From NCBI GenBank assembly GCA_021828285.1, contig JAKASG010000020.1, positions 1-43,152 of the forward strand: a DNA stretch of 43,152 nt. The letters are read 5' to 3'. The stretch comes from Acidobacteriota bacterium (GTDB lineage Bacteria; Acidobacteriota; Terriglobia; UBA7540). The notes under the pieces were generated by a model. The model was not told the DNA's origin and ran no database searches. It saw only the letters and a list, made by a program, of their open reading frames with translations. The position numbers and the translations under genes were made by a program. Positions 42,390 to 43,152 of the stretch are shown here, piece after piece (within the stretch, counting starts at the first letter, position 1; every line of letters starts with the position of its first letter).

Positions 42390-43152
42390 CTAAAACTGGA
42401 CGCGTGCGATTTGCGTGTGCTTTGATTGCGGCGAGGACGGATGGGCGCTTGCCTTCTCCGTCTTGCCATTCGCGCCCCGGGTGCGGGAGGAATCGAGCTT
42501 CGCCAGCACAAGCGCCATTTGCTGCCGCAACTGCTGGACCTGCGCCCGCAGGGAAGCGATTTGCTGGTCTTTCGTCGGCCCCGCCTGAGGAACTCGCGAA
42601 AGCCGCGCACCAGAGGCTGAGCGAATGCCGGAAGTGGACCGCGCGCCTTTCGAAGCCGCCTTTGCCTCCTGCACTCCCTTCTCATGGAGCCGGCCCATCA
42701 GCGCCTGAATGCTCTGGCTCGCAGGCAGCCCGTATGCCCGAGGGTGCAAGTAGAACCCGACTTCCGTCTTGGATTTCCGCACCTCGGTCTTGATCCTGTG
42801 CTTGTTGGCAAAGGGATCGTGCCGAACACCCGTCACCATCCAGGAGACTTCGAGGCCCGGAGACCCGCCCGCGATTTCGAAGCGGTTGCGCTTGATCCCT
42901 TTTGCGATGTAAAGGTTCGGTCCCGGGGCGCCGAGGGCGGTGAGCTGATACCGGAACTCTTTGTTGAGCGCCTGGAAATACTTCGGCATCTTGACCCAGG
43001 CCCTGCCCTGACCGTCGAGCACGACGTTTCCGTTATAAACGTCCATCATGTCCGGCGATTCAACGAACGAGTGGTAGAGGAATTTGCGGGCGGGATCAAT
43101 CGGATCGTCAATTTTGAACGACCCGCTCCCCTTCGAAAGGCTGCCGGTAATC
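42390..43152 (-). CDS. protein of unknown function with coiled-coil C-terminus, 5' end beyond the window
   Basis: The reading frame is open to the window edge, so the N-terminus is missing. The visible 253 residues begin within ITGSLSKGSGSFKIDDP and continue DPARKFLYHSFVESPDMMDVYNGNVVLDGQGRAWVKMPKYFQALNKEFRYQL, then SWMVTGVRHDPFANKHRIKTEVRK. This resembles the terminal domain of large secreted repeat or tail-fibre-like proteins I have seen in Acidobacteria, without a defined function. The C-terminus has a Ser/Gly/Arg-rich region and a predicted coiled coil (KDQQIASLRAQVQQLRQQMALVLAKL). The internal ATG at 43049 should not be taken as the start, because the conserved pattern continues upstream. 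Confidence 0.75.
   Translation of the reverse strand, partial: ITGSLSKGSGSFKIDDPIDPARKFLYHSFVESPDMMDVYNGNVVLDGQGRAWVKMPKYFQALNKEFRYQLTALGAPGPNLYIAKGIKRNRFEIAGGSPGLEVSWMVTGVRHDPFANKHRIKTEVRKSKTEVGFYLHPRAYGLPASQSIQALMGRLHEKGVQEAKAASKGARSTSGIRSASGARLSRVPQAGPTKDQQIASLRAQVQQLRQQMALVLAKLDSSRTRGANGKTEKASAHPSSPQSKHTQIARVQF

Overview
The window looks like a chromosomal replication-origin region of a GC-rich, free-living soil-type bacterium, most probably an Acidobacteriota member. This placement is inferred from gene content and layout: dnaA-dnaN-gyrB, a large VPS10/sortilin-like propeller protein, a CRTAC1 (ASPIC/UnbV) protein coupled to a multiheme cytochrome, a class II aldolase microcompartment cluster, and a TTG/GTG-tolerant start-codon style. 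No marker was searched. No insertion sequence, prophage, CRISPR array or rRNA was found.

Layout. 1-3.6 kb: a DUF202 membrane protein and an RNA-repair pair (archease, RtcB), separated by a secreted metallo-beta-lactamase-fold protein in which every expected metal ligand is replaced. 3.6-5.2 kb (minus): bacterioferritin and an orphan HAMP membrane sensor. 5.6-10.8 kb: dnaA, a DnaA-box cluster that probably marks oriC, dnaN and gyrB. 11-16.4 kb: a secreted GH2 exo-glycosidase, a POT-type peptide transporter, a creatininase-family amidohydrolase and tRNA-Met(CAT). 16.7-20.1 kb: a compact bacterial microcompartment locus with a class II aldolase carrying a C-terminal encapsulation-type tail, one BMC-H hexamer, three different EutN/CcmL pentamers and an aldo/keto reductase, but no aldehyde dehydrogenase or phosphotransacylase. 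20.2-25.3 kb: an outer-membrane barrel, a small secreted basic protein and the sortilin-like propeller protein. 25.4-28.6 kb (minus): a siroheme operon with a nitrite/sulfite reductase and its two cofactor-synthesis genes. 28.8-32.75 kb (minus): a translationally coupled cytochrome b/multiheme cytochrome c fusion and a CRTAC1 lipoprotein, preceded by a leader of about 300 nt containing a strong intrinsic terminator. 33.4-38.6 kb: a small unknown protein, an RlpA-like barrel protein, a two-helix membrane protein and a single-chain pyruvate:ferredoxin oxidoreductase. 38.7-41.1 kb (minus): an SDR oxidoreductase, a MOT1-type molybdate transporter and its HTH-Mop regulator. 41.3-43.15 kb: a GalT-like enzyme and the 3' part of an unknown gene cut by the window edge.

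The best candidates for something undescribed are the reduced microcompartment locus (its missing core enzymes, the contrast in ribosome-binding sites between hexamer and pentamers, and the inverted repeats in its spacers) and the terminator-controlled leader of the cytochrome/CRTAC1 operon. The ligand-free metallo-beta-lactamase protein inside the archease-RtcB cluster is a third. All functional statements rest on motif reading by eye, without database searches.
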